A stretch of DNA of 64,000 bases from an uncultured Flavobacteriaceae bacterium (GCA_938092005.1 CALKOU010000012.1:24226-88225); one strand, 5' to 3'. Positions 26,658-35,504 are shown, counted from the first letter of the stretch. Notes: generated from the letters alone by a model not told the origin. A program made the numbers and translations.

Positions 26658-27335
26658 AAGGCTCCCTGCCATTACCAACATAATGGCATTTTCAATAAAC
26701 GTGGCTTCGGTCATGGGGAGGTTAAGTACGCTACCCAAACAGGCGCATTGGATGTTTTGCTTTTGTAAAAGTGATTTTACCACACCTATGGTAGTCACAC
26801 CGAGGATTGCGATTGTGGCAATTAATAGCACACTGGGCACAATATCGCGGATATAACAAATACCGAGAAATACCTCTATAAAAGGGTATATCCATCCGTA
26901 AAAAGGCAGTGCGGCTGCAAGGGGATCGTATTTCTTAAAGCTGGCTTGGAAGCCACGTAAGTCCAAAAACTTAAAAAAAGAAAAAACAATAAAAAACATG
27001 CCCATAAAATCATGCATCATGGCAGTTCGATCAAGATGTTCTATATGAATGAGCAATAACGTTCCTATTATAAATCCAAAAATTAAGAATAAAGGATACA
27101 GTTGTTTAACCTTAGACGGTGGTAACATGGCGTCATCCAAAAGCGCATATTTTTTGGGTAATGCTGCTAAAAGGGTATCGGCTGAAAGTGTGGTGTCGGA
27201 CCAGATCAAAAGCGTGCCGTTTTTGTGGTTGGCTTCGGCTTTTGTTACGCTTTTCAATTGTTTGAGGGCATCGACTACGGACTGTTCACAACCCGAGCAG
27301 GTCATGCCAGAAATGTGGAAGGTTTGCTTTTTCAT
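26649..27335 (-). CDS. HMA domain fused to MauE-like membrane protein
   Basis: 228 residues from the ATG at 27335; the longer frame would start inside the pirin gene. Residues 1-65 are a heavy-metal-associated domain with the metal motif GMTCSGC. Then come about four membrane helices of the MauE/DoxX-like type, and near the C-terminus QCACLGSVLNLP, a membrane-adjacent Cys pair often seen in this family. Probable role: copper or mercury handling, or thiol-redox chemistry at the inner membrane; substrate unknown. It follows the pirin gene by 10 bases in the crtI run. Confidence 0.75.
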   Translation of the reverse strand: MKKQTFHISGMTCSGCEQSVVDALKQLKSVTKAEANHKNGTLLIWSDTTLSADTLLAALPKKYALLDDAMLPPSKVKQLYPLFLIFGFIIGTLLLIHIEHLDRTAMMHDFMGMFFIVFSFFKFLDLRGFQASFKKYDPLAAALPFYGWIYPFIEVFLGICYIRDIVPSVLLIATIAILGVTTIGVVKSLLQKQNIQCACLGSVLNLPMTEATFIENAIMLVMAGSLLA

Positions 27336-27345
27336 TTGGGTGGGT

Positions 27346-28062
27346 TTAGTGCACCACCATTGGCACTTCAATCAACAGGATTTGGGCGTCTTGGTGTGCG
27401 GTTACTTCAAAGGTAGCGGTTTCTGTAATACCCAGCGCATCGCGTTTTTGTAAAAGTTGCTCCCCTATTTCCACTTCCCCTTCAATAACAAAAGCGTATA
27501 CCCCATTCGCTTCTGCTTTGAGGTCGTAATAAACGGATTCCGCCTCATCTATGTCCAACATATGAAACCACGCATTTTGATGAATCCACACCCCTTGATC
27601 GTTGGGGTAAGGAGAGAGTATTTGAAACGGCTCGTTTTTTTTATGTAAGCTGTGAATCGGGATTTGATCGTAGCGCGGCTCTACATTCCGCTTATTGGGA
27701 AAAATCCACAATTGCAGCAGATTTATTTCTTTGTCTGGATTTTTATTATACTCGCTGTGGTGAACACCCGTTCCAGCACTCATCACTTGGATTTCCCCTT
27801 CATGAATTACTTCGGTATTACCCATGCTGTCTTTGTGCTCTAAGTCGCCACGCAAAGGAATGGTGATGATTTCCATGTTATCGTGCGGGTGAGTGCCAAA
27901 GCCCATGCCTCCTTGAATGATATCATCGTTTAGCACACGCAACGCGCCAAACTGTATGCGCTCGGGATTGAACCAGCTGGCAAAACTAAAACTGTGTTTG
28001 GCTTGAAGCCAACCATGATCGGCATGGCCACGCGAATCGGCGGGATGATAAATGGTATGCAT
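27346..28062 (-). CDS. Pirin family protein (quercetinase-like bicupin)
   Basis: 238 residues with the two-cupin pirin fold. The metal ligands are visible in the first cupin (GTHPHDNMEI and GTGVHHSE), matching pirins such as YhhW with quercetin 2,3-dioxygenase activity. Cytoplasmic, no signal. It sits 6 bases downstream of crtI and 10 bases upstream of the HMA-MauE gene, so all three are likely cotranscribed. Its physiological substrate in flavobacteria is unknown; a stress or redox-sensing role is inferred. Confidence 0.87.
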   Translation of the reverse strand: MHTIYHPADSRGHADHGWLQAKHSFSFASWFNPERIQFGALRVLNDDIIQGGMGFGTHPHDNMEIITIPLRGDLEHKDSMGNTEVIHEGEIQVMSAGTGVHHSEYNKNPDKEINLLQLWIFPNKRNVEPRYDQIPIHSLHKKNEPFQILSPYPNDQGVWIHQNAWFHMLDIDEAESVYYDLKAEANGVYAFVIEGEVEIGEQLLQKRDALGITETATFEVTAHQDAQILLIEVPMVVH

Positions 28063-28068
28063 TGTTGG

Positions 28069-29517
28069 TTATGAAATAAAGTCAGCCACAATTTTCCCTG
28101 AAATTAGCGCTGGCGGAACGCCTGGTCCGGGTACTGTAAGTTGCCCTGTAAAATACAAATCTTCCACCGTTTTGCTTTTCATTTTAGGGCGTAAAAATGC
28201 GGTTTGTAAAAGGGTATTTGCCATGCCATAAGCATTGCCTTTGTACGAATTATACACCTCTTTAAACTCCTTAACACAAAAGGATTCTTCAAAAATTATA
28301 TGCGATTTAACTTCTGTTTCGGTAAGCTGCTCCATACGTTTGAGCACAATATCCAAGTACTGCTGGCGGAGTTCGGGAGTATCTTCCAAATTAGGTGCAA
28401 TCGGAATCAATATAAAACAAGCTTCTTTGCCTTTTGGGGCCATTGAAGGGTCGCTCTGTGAGGGTAAATTCACATAAAATAACGGATCTTTTGGCCACTC
28501 GGGCGTATCGTAAATGCTATTGGCATGTGCGTCAAAATCCACATCAAAAAAGAGGTTGTGATGCGCCAGTGTATCGAGCTTTTTATCCAAACCAATGTAG
28601 AACAACAACGATGAGGGTGCAAACGTCTTTTTGTCCCAGTACGCTTCGCTGTAAGCGCGTTTTTCTTTGGGCAATAAGGTTTCGGTGTGATGATAGTCTG
28701 CCCCTGAAATAACGATATCAGCGTCATAGGTGGTCTCGCCAACGCGAACGCCACAAGCCTTACCATTATCAAGTAAAATCTCGTCTACTCCTTGACTGGT
28801 TTGGTAGCGCACACCCAACGATTTTCCCAAACGTACCATACCATCCACGATTTGGTACATGCCTCCCTTAGGGTGCCAAGTACCTAGGCCAAAATCGGCA
28901 TAGTTCATAAAATTATAGAACGCTGGTGTGCTTTCTGGCTTAGCGCCTAAAAACAAAACCGGAAACTGTAATAGGGAACGCAACTTGGGGTTTTTAAATT
29001 GCTTTTCTACTTGTTTGCGTATGTTGGTAAAAAACAAGCCTACTTTTTTGGCGGTTTGTGGCGTTACCAATTCCAAAGGCGAAACCCCAGGACGGTATAC
29101 TAAGTCCTTAACGGCAATGTCGTAATTGTTTCGTGCTTTTTCTAAAAACCGTGTGAGTTTAGCTCCACTGCCAGGTTCGATTTCTTCAAAGCGGTTGGCT
29201 ATTTTAGCAATGCTATCTTCTACTGGAAAAACATCATCCTTGCCAAATACCACTTGATAGCCCGGAGACAATCGGTCAAGTTGGTAATAGTCGGATACTT
29301 GCTTGTCAAAATCGCCAAAAAACGATTCAAACACGTCGGGCATCCAATACCAAGAGGGGCCCATGTCAAAGGTAAAGCCGTCTTTTTTAAACTGACGCGC
29401 ACGACCACCTAAGGTGTCGTTTTTTTCCAATACTTGAACACTATGTCCTTTTTTGGCTAAATAGCAGGCGGCTGAAAGTGAAGAAAAGCCGGATCCGATG
29501 ATGATGATATTTTTCAT
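28069..29517 (-). CDS. crtI: Phytoene desaturase CrtI
   Basis: 482-residue FAD-dependent desaturase converting phytoene to lycopene. The dinucleotide motif (IIIIGSGFSSLSAACYLAK, VLEKNDTLGGRAR), the substrate segment FDMGPSWYWMPDVFE and the C-terminal carotenoid signature YFTGQLTVPGPGVPPALISGK are all present. It differs clearly from the crtD paralogue at 22564. Phytoene synthase crtB, usually next to crtI in flavobacteria, is not in this window. A perfect -7 box lies just upstream. Confidence 0.93.
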   Translation of the reverse strand: MKNIIIIGSGFSSLSAACYLAKKGHSVQVLEKNDTLGGRARQFKKDGFTFDMGPSWYWMPDVFESFFGDFDKQVSDYYQLDRLSPGYQVVFGKDDVFPVEDSIAKIANRFEEIEPGSGAKLTRFLEKARNNYDIAVKDLVYRPGVSPLELVTPQTAKKVGLFFTNIRKQVEKQFKNPKLRSLLQFPVLFLGAKPESTPAFYNFMNYADFGLGTWHPKGGMYQIVDGMVRLGKSLGVRYQTSQGVDEILLDNGKACGVRVGETTYDADIVISGADYHHTETLLPKEKRAYSEAYWDKKTFAPSSLLFYIGLDKKLDTLAHHNLFFDVDFDAHANSIYDTPEWPKDPLFYVNLPSQSDPSMAPKGKEACFILIPIAPNLEDTPELRQQYLDIVLKRMEQLTETEVKSHIIFEESFCVKEFKEVYNSYKGNAYGMANTLLQTAFLRPKMKSKTVEDLYFTGQLTVPGPGVPPALISGKIVADFIS

Positions 29518-29524
29518 AGCCTTG

Positions 29525-29532
29525 CAAATTTA
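29525..29532 (-). promoter_or_regulatory. -7 box of the crtI operon
   Basis: TAAATTTG on the minus strand fits TAnnTTTG exactly, 7 bases before the crtI ATG, implying a very short leader. No convincing TTTG -33 element was found at the usual distance. Confidence 0.4.
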
Positions 29533-29589
29533 CCATATATTTTTTTAGAACATATGAGTTGAACGTGTATCTTTAGAAAAACAATAATC

Positions 29590-29784
29590 ATGGCAACATA
29601 CGCATGCAATCAATGTGGGATGTCGGTTAACGCAACTTGTGCTACATGCGACATGCCTTTAGAAAACGGTCACTTAAGTCTTGACAACGGAACTGAGGTT
29701 CAAATTTCAAAATGCCCATCTTGTGAAGGAAAAATCAAATCCCCACAATGTTGCGGAGCAGACATGAGCTGCGAAATGCAATGA
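29590..29784 (+). CDS. Small Cys-rich zinc-ribbon-like protein
   Basis: 64 residues with ten cysteines, arranged as CNQC, CATC, CPSC and CCGADMSC, so it most likely binds two zinc ions or another metal. No signal peptide. Its stop codon overlaps the ATG of the pterin dehydratase gene (ATGA), showing translational coupling. The family is widespread in flavobacteria but its role is not known to me; metal storage or chaperoning is possible. Confidence 0.75.
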   Translation: MATYACNQCGMSVNATCATCDMPLENGHLSLDNGTEVQISKCPSCEGKIKSPQCCGADMSCEMQ

Positions 29785-30083
29785 CCCACTACAGCAAAGA
29801 AACAATTGCTTCTGCTCTTGGCGAACACGCCACCATGTGGCGTTGGGAAGCAAATAGTATAAAGGCGGAGTTTGCGTTTGTGGACTTTAAAACAGCTTTT
29901 GACTTTATGAAAGTGGTGGCGGAAGCGGCTGAAAAAATGAACCACCATCCCGATTGGCACAACTCCTACAACCGCATTAGGATTTCACTACGCACTCACG
30001 ACCAAAATGCGGTTACTGACCTTGATGTAGGGCTAAGTAACGTTATAAGTAGGCTTTATAAATCCTACAAAAAGGCGCTTTAG
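29781..30083 (+). CDS. phhB: Pterin-4a-carbinolamine dehydratase
   Basis: 100 residues from the ATG at 29781. The active-site motif EKMNHHPDWHNSYNRI is the classic PCD/DCoH signature with the catalytic histidines. It dehydrates 4a-hydroxytetrahydrobiopterin, regenerating the cofactor of aromatic amino-acid hydroxylases; in bacteria it may also serve molybdopterin or folate chemistry. The start chosen overlaps the upstream stop by 4 bases; the longer frame adds 11 residues unlike the family. Confidence 0.9.
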   Translation: MTHYSKETIASALGEHATMWRWEANSIKAEFAFVDFKTAFDFMKVVAEAAEKMNHHPDWHNSYNRIRISLRTHDQNAVTDLDVGLSNVISRLYKSYKKAL

Positions 30084-30212
30084 GTCTTTTTTACAGTGTA
30101 TTTCTTCCCATATAAAAGGGTGTAATTCACATATTCACAATATGAAGTAACTAATATTAACATGTATATATATTGTAGAGGTATTTTTTAAGGTTTCAAT
30201 AGCTTAGAGGTA

Positions 30213-30220
30213 TATATTTG
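30213..30220 (+). promoter_or_regulatory. -7 box upstream of the 30236 gene
   Basis: TATATTTG fits TAnnTTTG exactly and ends 15 bases before the ATG. Upstream only TTTC at 16 bases or TTTT at 23 bases could serve as -33. This box overlaps a spurious TTG start, favouring the ATG at 30236. Confidence 0.45.
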
Positions 30221-30235
30221 AATAAATCAAAGATT

Positions 30236-31912
30236 ATGAAACAATTATATACAATACTAGTAGTCCTAATTGCGGCTACTATGACTTTTGCTCAAGAAAT
30301 TGAGCTGACTGTTAAAGTTTCTGGAACACCTTCAATTGTAAGGCTTACTGGCCCTTGGTGGGGTTGGGATCCAGCGGGAGGCCCTCAGGCAACAGACAAC
30401 GGTAATGGCACTTGGAGTATTAACATGACTGCAGGTAGTGAAAACATGCAATATCTATGGGTTGTAGACGGAACAACTGAAGCTTTATTAAGTGTTGCTC
30501 AAAATGGAGACTGTACAGACAGAGCTGACGCTGAAAATGTAGCAGGTGCTCACATGATAACTGACTATAATACATATGCCAATAGAATTTGGAAAGTTGG
30601 CGATGGCAACATCGTGAATGATGTACACAACAGCTGTGGTACTTTTATGAATACCTCAAGTACATTTGACAACGAAGCTTCTGTAATAGGCTGGGCTGGA
30701 GTTGGTGATGGTGCTTCTGATGAAGCAAGTGTTCAATATGTTGCAAGTGCAGGAGTAACTTCTGGCGCATTACAAGTAGCAGGGCAAAACCCTTCTAGTG
30801 CAGCAGGAAAAGCTTATATATTTCAATACACTGATAGCGACTTTAATTATGATGGTGCTGCAAATGTGAAAGTAGAATTTCAAGCAAAACTTAACGCTCC
30901 TTTAGTTAGTTCAGCAGTTCACATGCAAACGGAAATGCCTGGTCTAGGCACCGTTAATAAATTTGACATTCAGGGTTCAGGTTTAAATGAAACAGACTGG
31001 ACAAGTTATGAGTACGATTTCGAAAATGTAAACCCTACTGGTACAAATGACATTTTCCGTATTCATTTCAACTTTGCTGCGGGAGCTGCAGAAAACGCTG
31101 GAGGCAGCTTATTGGTTGACAATATCGTGATTACTTTAAGTGGTGGCGGTACAACTGAGCCAGATCCTACACCTGAAAACTCACCTACTGCACCAACACG
31201 TGATGCTGCTGATGTGATTTCTATTTATAGCGATGCATACACAGACATTGCAACGGCTTACAACCCAGGGTGGGGTCAATCAGGAACTGTAAACACAACT
31301 TATGATCCAGGAGATGGAAACAACGTAATGCTTTATTCTAACTTTAATTATCAAGGTACAGATCTAGCTAATACTGATGTTTCAGGAATGGAATATTTAC
31401 ATGTTGATATTTGGGTAGCAAATGTTGACAGAACCGTTAAGGTTTCTCCAATTGGTGGGGGTAATGAAACTTTAGTAGCTGTTGCTACAACTGCAGGCGC
31501 TTGGAACAGTGTAGATATTCCATTGACAGATTTTACAACTGTAGACTTAACACAAATTGTCCAGTTGAAGTTTGACGGTCAATTTCAAACAGATGGAGCA
31601 ACAGCCGATACGGCAGTACGTTCGGATGTTTACTTGGACAATATCTATTTCTGGAAAAGTGCTACATCTTCTATCAATGATTTAGCAAACGGGTTTAACG
31701 TTTATCCTAACCCAGTGAAAAATACATTTAACATAAGCGCTGGTGTAATGGTTGACCAAGTAAGCATCTTTGATCTTACAGGACGTCAAGTATTACGTGC
31801 AACGCCAAAGGCAGAAAGCTTTAGTTTAGACGTAAGTGACCTTAACAAAGGCATGTACCTTGTTAGCGTAAAAGCTGGTGCGCAAGAATTAACCACGAAA
31901 TTGGTAAAGTAA
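30236..31912 (+). CDS. T9SS-secreted multimodular glycan-binding protein
   Basis: 558 residues, signal peptide (TMTFAQ). Modules: an N-terminal domain (about 20-135) with VRLTGPWWGWDPAGG, an aromatic-rich beta-sandwich; a second domain (about 140-300) ending GGSLLVDNIVITL, also in the next gene; a third (about 315-475) beginning AADVISIYSDAY and ending VYLDNIYFWK, shared with the surface lipoprotein encoded at 7374; and a type A T9SS C-terminal sorting domain (about 485-558, FNVYPNPVKNTFNI, DLTGRQVL, LNKGMYLV, TTKLVK). No catalytic signature was seen. It is probably a secreted, surface-attached glucan-binding protein working with the laminarin locus. A perfect -7 box and a strong terminator make it a single-gene unit. 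Confidence 0.8.
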   Translation: MKQLYTILVVLIAATMTFAQEIELTVKVSGTPSIVRLTGPWWGWDPAGGPQATDNGNGTWSINMTAGSENMQYLWVVDGTTEALLSVAQNGDCTDRADAENVAGAHMITDYNTYANRIWKVGDGNIVNDVHNSCGTFMNTSSTFDNEASVIGWAGVGDGASDEASVQYVASAGVTSGALQVAGQNPSSAAGKAYIFQYTDSDFNYDGAANVKVEFQAKLNAPLVSSAVHMQTEMPGLGTVNKFDIQGSGLNETDWTSYEYDFENVNPTGTNDIFRIHFNFAAGAAENAGGSLLVDNIVITLSGGGTTEPDPTPENSPTAPTRDAADVISIYSDAYTDIATAYNPGWGQSGTVNTTYDPGDGNNVMLYSNFNYQGTDLANTDVSGMEYLHVDIWVANVDRTVKVSPIGGGNETLVAVATTAGAWNSVDIPLTDFTTVDLTQIVQLKFDGQFQTDGATADTAVRSDVYLDNIYFWKSATSSINDLANGFNVYPNPVKNTFNISAGVMVDQVSIFDLTGRQVLRATPKAESFSLDVSDLNKGMYLVSVKAGAQELTTKLVK

Positions 31913-31942
31913 CCAACCATACTTAATTTCATGTTTACAAGA

Positions 31943-31970
31943 AAACCCTGCCATTTGGCAGGGTTTTTTT
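31943..31970 (+). terminator. Rho-independent terminator
   Basis: Stem of 10 or more base pairs, AAACCCTGCC-ATTT-GGCAGGGTTT, followed by a T-run, 31 bases after the stop of the T9SS protein gene. Confidence 0.9.
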
Positions 31971-32229
31971 ATGCCGCTGATTGAGCTTGCCGAGCGCACA
32001 TCGAGCTTGTCGAGATGCGCGCTTCGACTTCGCTCAGTATCCATTTGCACAAAAACAGTCATTTCAAAAATTATCATATATTTAAATAAATAGCATTATT
32101 TTGTGTTTTGTTATTATTTAAATAAATAATTAGTGTTTTTGTTGTGTATGTATAGGTTTTGTATAGGATGTTTTAAGAATATCGCAATATTATGTTGCTA
32201 TATTGGTCCAAATCTTAAATCTATATATC
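31971..32229. other. Intergenic region with palindromic and AT-rich repeats
   Basis: No gene seen. The left part (31983-32036) is a GC-rich repeat with GAGCTTGTCGAG and TTCGACTTCGCTCAG arms, a dispersed intergenic element common in flavobacterial genomes. The right part is AT-rich and holds two copies of TATTTAAATAAATA (32079-32092, 32115-32128) spaced 36 bases, plus an imperfect -7 box TATATTGG at 32200-32207 ahead of the next gene. Confidence 0.6.
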
Positions 32230-33666
32230 ATGAAATACATATTTACTTTTTTAACGGTACTTGCATTAAGTACCTATACTACAAACGCTCAGGTAACCGT
32301 AACTTCAGATGTAACGCATACGTATAATGGTTACATGAATGTGTTTAATCTTTCCAGTGGTGCAAAAGGCACTGCTAACTTTAATCAATCCTGGGGAGTA
32401 GCGGCTTTAAAAACAACCATCACATCCGCTGGAACAGGTGGATTCACTAATGGAGCGATTACATTACAACCCAATTTTAATGGCTATGCAGATAATGCTG
32501 GAAGTGATTTTTGGAGAGATAATGGCGGAGCTGGTCCAGGCGGAAATAAATGGATGGAAGCCATCACTTATGTTGAATATGGTGCTAACACCTATCCAGG
32601 GGGCGATTTAACGTTTAAAGCTGATATAAATGCAAACACACTTGGTACTGGATACACAGCAATAGCGTTTATCAAAACACTTGACCCAGCGAATGGATAT
32701 GCAACCATAATTCACGAAACTGTTGCCTTGGGTGCAGCCGGAACAAGTTTTACAGTTACTGCCACAGGTATTAATACTGCACATATTGTTCAATATGGTT
32801 TTACAGTAGAAGGTATTAATGCGAACCCAACTGATGAAAGTACTTTGGGAAGTATAATCATTACTCCTGACACAACTGTTTTAGGCGGCGGTGGTAGCAG
32901 TAGCGGTCCTGACACTGCTGAATGGGATTTTGAAGATGCTGCTGACGCAACCGATTTTCCAGGCGTAGGCGATGGAACTCATACAACAGCAACTGTTGGG
33001 CACGTTGCCACAGGCGGTAACCCTGACGGGGCACTACGATTCGGAGGTGCTAATGATATTACTACAGCAGGAAAGGGTTATCAAGTACAATATAGTAAAG
33101 GAGATTTTGACTATGGTAATGCTGCAAGTGCAAAATTGACTTTTGATATGAAAATTGATGGAACTTTGACAGCTGCTGCTGTTCATAATCACTTTGAAAC
33201 TAAAGGCCCTGGCACAAAGACAACCCTTGACTTACAAAATGGAGCTTTAAACAACTCAACCTACACTTCGTTTGAAGTTGAAGCTACTGGTCTAACAGGA
33301 GGCAGTGGTACTCTTAGAATAAACTTTGAAATAGCTGCTGGTGCCGTCATGAATGGTGGTGGTATGCTCCTTGTAGACAATGTCAAAGTTGAACTTTTTG
33401 ATAGTGATGGGAAGACGCTCGGGGTAACACCTGTTGAAGTATTAGACGCTATTGTCTACCCCAACCCAATGGGTGATCAAGTAACCGTAGAAGGTACTTG
33501 GAGTGTAGAAAGCGTACGTATACATGACCTTACGGGAAGAGAAGTGCTTCGTGCTGCGCCCAATAAAGCAGTCTTTAGCTTAGACACAAGCACCTTAGAC
33601 CACGGGGTCTATTTGCTATCGCTATCGTCTGACGACAACAGCATAACACATAAATTAGTGAAGTAA
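32230..33666 (+). CDS. T9SS-secreted glycan-binding-like protein
   Basis: 478 residues from the ATG at 32230, signal peptide (TYTTNAQ). The N-terminal part (about 20-215) is a beta-rich domain with FNQSWGVAALKTTI; the middle (about 235-400, EWDFEDAADATDFPGVGDG to GGGMLLVDNVKVEL) matches the second module of the 30236 protein; the end is a type A T9SS sorting domain (VYPNPMGDQV, DLTGREVL, LDHGVYLL, THKLVK). A Gly/Ser linker separates the first two. No enzyme motif is visible. Likely a secreted carbohydrate-binding partner of its neighbour, a paralogue arisen partly by module shuffling. Confidence 0.75.
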   Translation: MKYIFTFLTVLALSTYTTNAQVTVTSDVTHTYNGYMNVFNLSSGAKGTANFNQSWGVAALKTTITSAGTGGFTNGAITLQPNFNGYADNAGSDFWRDNGGAGPGGNKWMEAITYVEYGANTYPGGDLTFKADINANTLGTGYTAIAFIKTLDPANGYATIIHETVALGAAGTSFTVTATGINTAHIVQYGFTVEGINANPTDESTLGSIIITPDTTVLGGGGSSSGPDTAEWDFEDAADATDFPGVGDGTHTTATVGHVATGGNPDGALRFGGANDITTAGKGYQVQYSKGDFDYGNAASAKLTFDMKIDGTLTAAAVHNHFETKGPGTKTTLDLQNGALNNSTYTSFEVEATGLTGGSGTLRINFEIAAGAVMNGGGMLLVDNVKVELFDSDGKTLGVTPVEVLDAIVYPNPMGDQVTVEGTWSVESVRIHDLTGREVLRAAPNKAVFSLDTSTLDHGVYLLSLSSDDNSITHKLVK

Positions 33667-33683
33667 ACAATAACCACTTTTAG

Positions 33684-33750
33684 CAGAACCCTGCCTTTTT
33701 CGTTGCGCATTTCAGTCAGAAATTCACACGATAAACGGTGGGGTTTTTGT
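33684..33750 (+). terminator. Degenerate terminator with long loop
   Basis: AACCCTGCC reappears 23 bases after the stop, as at the previous gene, but its complement is GGTGGGGTT followed by TTTG about 40 bases further on. Seven of nine positions pair. It looks like the same terminator opened by an insertion, so it is probably weak. Confidence 0.35.
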
Positions 33751-33763
33751 TTTGTTTTCGGCA

Positions 33764-33911
33764 AGCTCAAACTGTCAGTTCGAGTGATTTTCAATAGAAA
33801 ATTATAACCTGTGTTGGGTCTGCCGGCAGGCAGGTTAATCGAAACGCCTGTGTTGAGTCAATCGAAACATCGAGAACCATGTACGCTTATCGAAAGCACT
33901 ACTGAGCTTCG
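33764..33911. repeat. Cluster of flavobacterial intergenic repeat fragments
   Basis: Contains GGCAAGCTCAAACTGTCAG-type, TGCCGGCAGGCAGG and TCGAAA/ACTGAGCTTCG pieces that resemble the GAGCTTGTCGA/TTCGACTTCGCTC element near 31983-32036. It lies between the converging T9SS gene and SulP gene; no coding potential seen. Confidence 0.45.
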
Positions 33912-35504
33912 TTACGCTAGCTTCTGCTGTGCCCTTCTAAAATTATCAATCGCCACAAAATAGTCAGGATCTTCCAAGACGTTGACATCACAAATTTTTT
34001 CGGCTTTCTTAATCAACTTTACACAGTCCGAAGACAAATGACGCAAGTGGATGTTTTTCCCATTTTTTAAATAGCGTTCGGTCAGTTTGTTGACGCACTC
34101 TATCGCAGACTGATCTACAATACGCGATTCCTTAAAATCAATAATCACCTCATCGGGGTCGTCTTGTACATCAAACTTACTGTTAAACAGTTCAATGGAG
34201 CCAAAAAACAAAGGCCCGTAGATTTCGTAATGCTTTACACCGTGTTCATCGATGCGTTTGCGTGCACGAATGCGCTTGGCGTTTTCCCAAGCAAACACCA
34301 ACGATGATACCACCACACCTGCCAATACGGCAATGGCCAAATCAAACAGTACGGTAAGTCCCGTTACCAGTATAATAACAATAATATCAGCTTTTGGAAC
34401 CTTGTTCCAAATACGGAAGGTGCTCCATGCAAAGGTGCCAATAACCACCATAAACATAACCCCTACAAGCGCTGCAATAGGAACCTGTTCAATATATGAT
34501 GCGCCAAAAAGAATAAAGCCAAGTAAGGCAACCGCTGCCGTAATCCCCGACAAACGACCACGTCCTCCAGATTTGATATTGATAATACTTTGTCCAATCA
34601 TGGCGCAACCGCCCATACCTCCAAAAAAGCCGTTTACGATATTGCCCAATCCTTGAGCGGCACATTCGCGGTTACCGCTTCCGTGCGAATCGGTGAGTTC
34701 GTCAATAAGGTTGAGGGTCATCAATGACTCAATTAAGCCAATGGCAGCAAGGATACAAGCATATGGCAAGATAAAAAGGAAGTTATCGAGCGAAACTGCA
34801 ATAAAAGGTACATTAAAGCTGGGGAACCCCGCTTGAATACCATCGCCTCCGTTTGCAACCACAAAAGACCGAACGGTTTCAGTTTCAAGATTACCAAAAA
34901 TAACAAGTAACGACACCACCAAAATGGCCGTAAGTGCAGCGGGCACCTTTTTGGTCAGGTAGGGTAACCCAACCATAATCCCCATGGTAAGAAGCACAAG
35001 CCCTAGCATGGTAAATAGCGGCGTGCCAGAAAGCCACACACCTTGACTTTTGAACATACCCAACTGCGACAAGAAAATGACAATGGCCAAGCCGTTAACA
35101 AATCCCATCATGACCGAATGTGGAATCATACGCACAAACTTTCCAAGACGTAACACCCCTGCTGCTACCTGAATACATCCTGCCAAAATAAGGGTAACAA
35201 ACAAAAATTGCAGCCCTGCGGTATCGCTACCACCAAGTACATTCCCTTCACTAACCAAATGCACCATGACTACTGCCATAGCCCCTGTTGCACCAGATAT
35301 CATCCCAGGACGTCCTCCAAAAATCGAGGTGATAAGCCCCATCATAAAGGCACCATATAGACCTACGATAGGGGATATGCCTGCCACAAAAGCAAAGGCT
35401 ACTGCCTCAGGAACTAACGCCAAGGCCACGGTTAATCCAGATAAAATATCGCTTTGAATACTACCTCCGTTAGAGGTATCTATAAGTTTAAATGCTTTCA
35501 ACAC
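33912..35504 (-). CDS. SulP family anion permease with STAS domain
   Basis: 530 residues: about 10-12 membrane helices (residues 15-405) with the SulP signatures VALALVPEAVAFAFVAGISP and GGMGGCAMIGQSIINIKSGG, then a cytoplasmic STAS domain (about 425-530, IVDQSAIECVNKL). SulP proteins move sulfate, bicarbonate or other anions, often with Na+ or H+. The start appears to be GTG at 35504, as no in-frame ATG fits the first helix. It is convergent with the T9SS gene and divergent from the ABC-F gene. The ion cannot be told from sequence. Confidence 0.9.
   Translation of the reverse strand: MLKAFKLIDTSNGGSIQSDILSGLTVALALVPEAVAFAFVAGISPIVGLYGAFMMGLITSIFGGRPGMISGATGAMAVVMVHLVSEGNVLGGSDTAGLQFLFVTLILAGCIQVAAGVLRLGKFVRMIPHSVMMGFVNGLAIVIFLSQLGMFKSQGVWLSGTPLFTMLGLVLLTMGIMVGLPYLTKKVPAALTAILVVSLLVIFGNLETETVRSFVVANGGDGIQAGFPSFNVPFIAVSLDNFLFILPYACILAAIGLIESLMTLNLIDELTDSHGSGNRECAAQGLGNIVNGFFGGMGGCAMIGQSIINIKSGGRGRLSGITAAVALLGFILFGASYIEQVPIAALVGVMFMVVIGTFAWSTFRIWNKVPKADIIVIILVTGLTVLFDLAIAVLAGVVVSSLVFAWENAKRIRARKRIDEHGVKHYEIYGPLFFGSIELFNSKFDVQDDPDEVIIDFKESRIVDQSAIECVNKLTERYLKNGKNIHLRHLSSDCVKLIKKAEKICDVNVLEDPDYFVAIDNFRRAQQKLA

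Noticed and set aside
34252..34656. 134-codon plus-strand frame rich in Thr/Ile/Pro opposite the first SulP gene
   Set aside because: Mirror of hydrophobic membrane codons, a frequent artefact.
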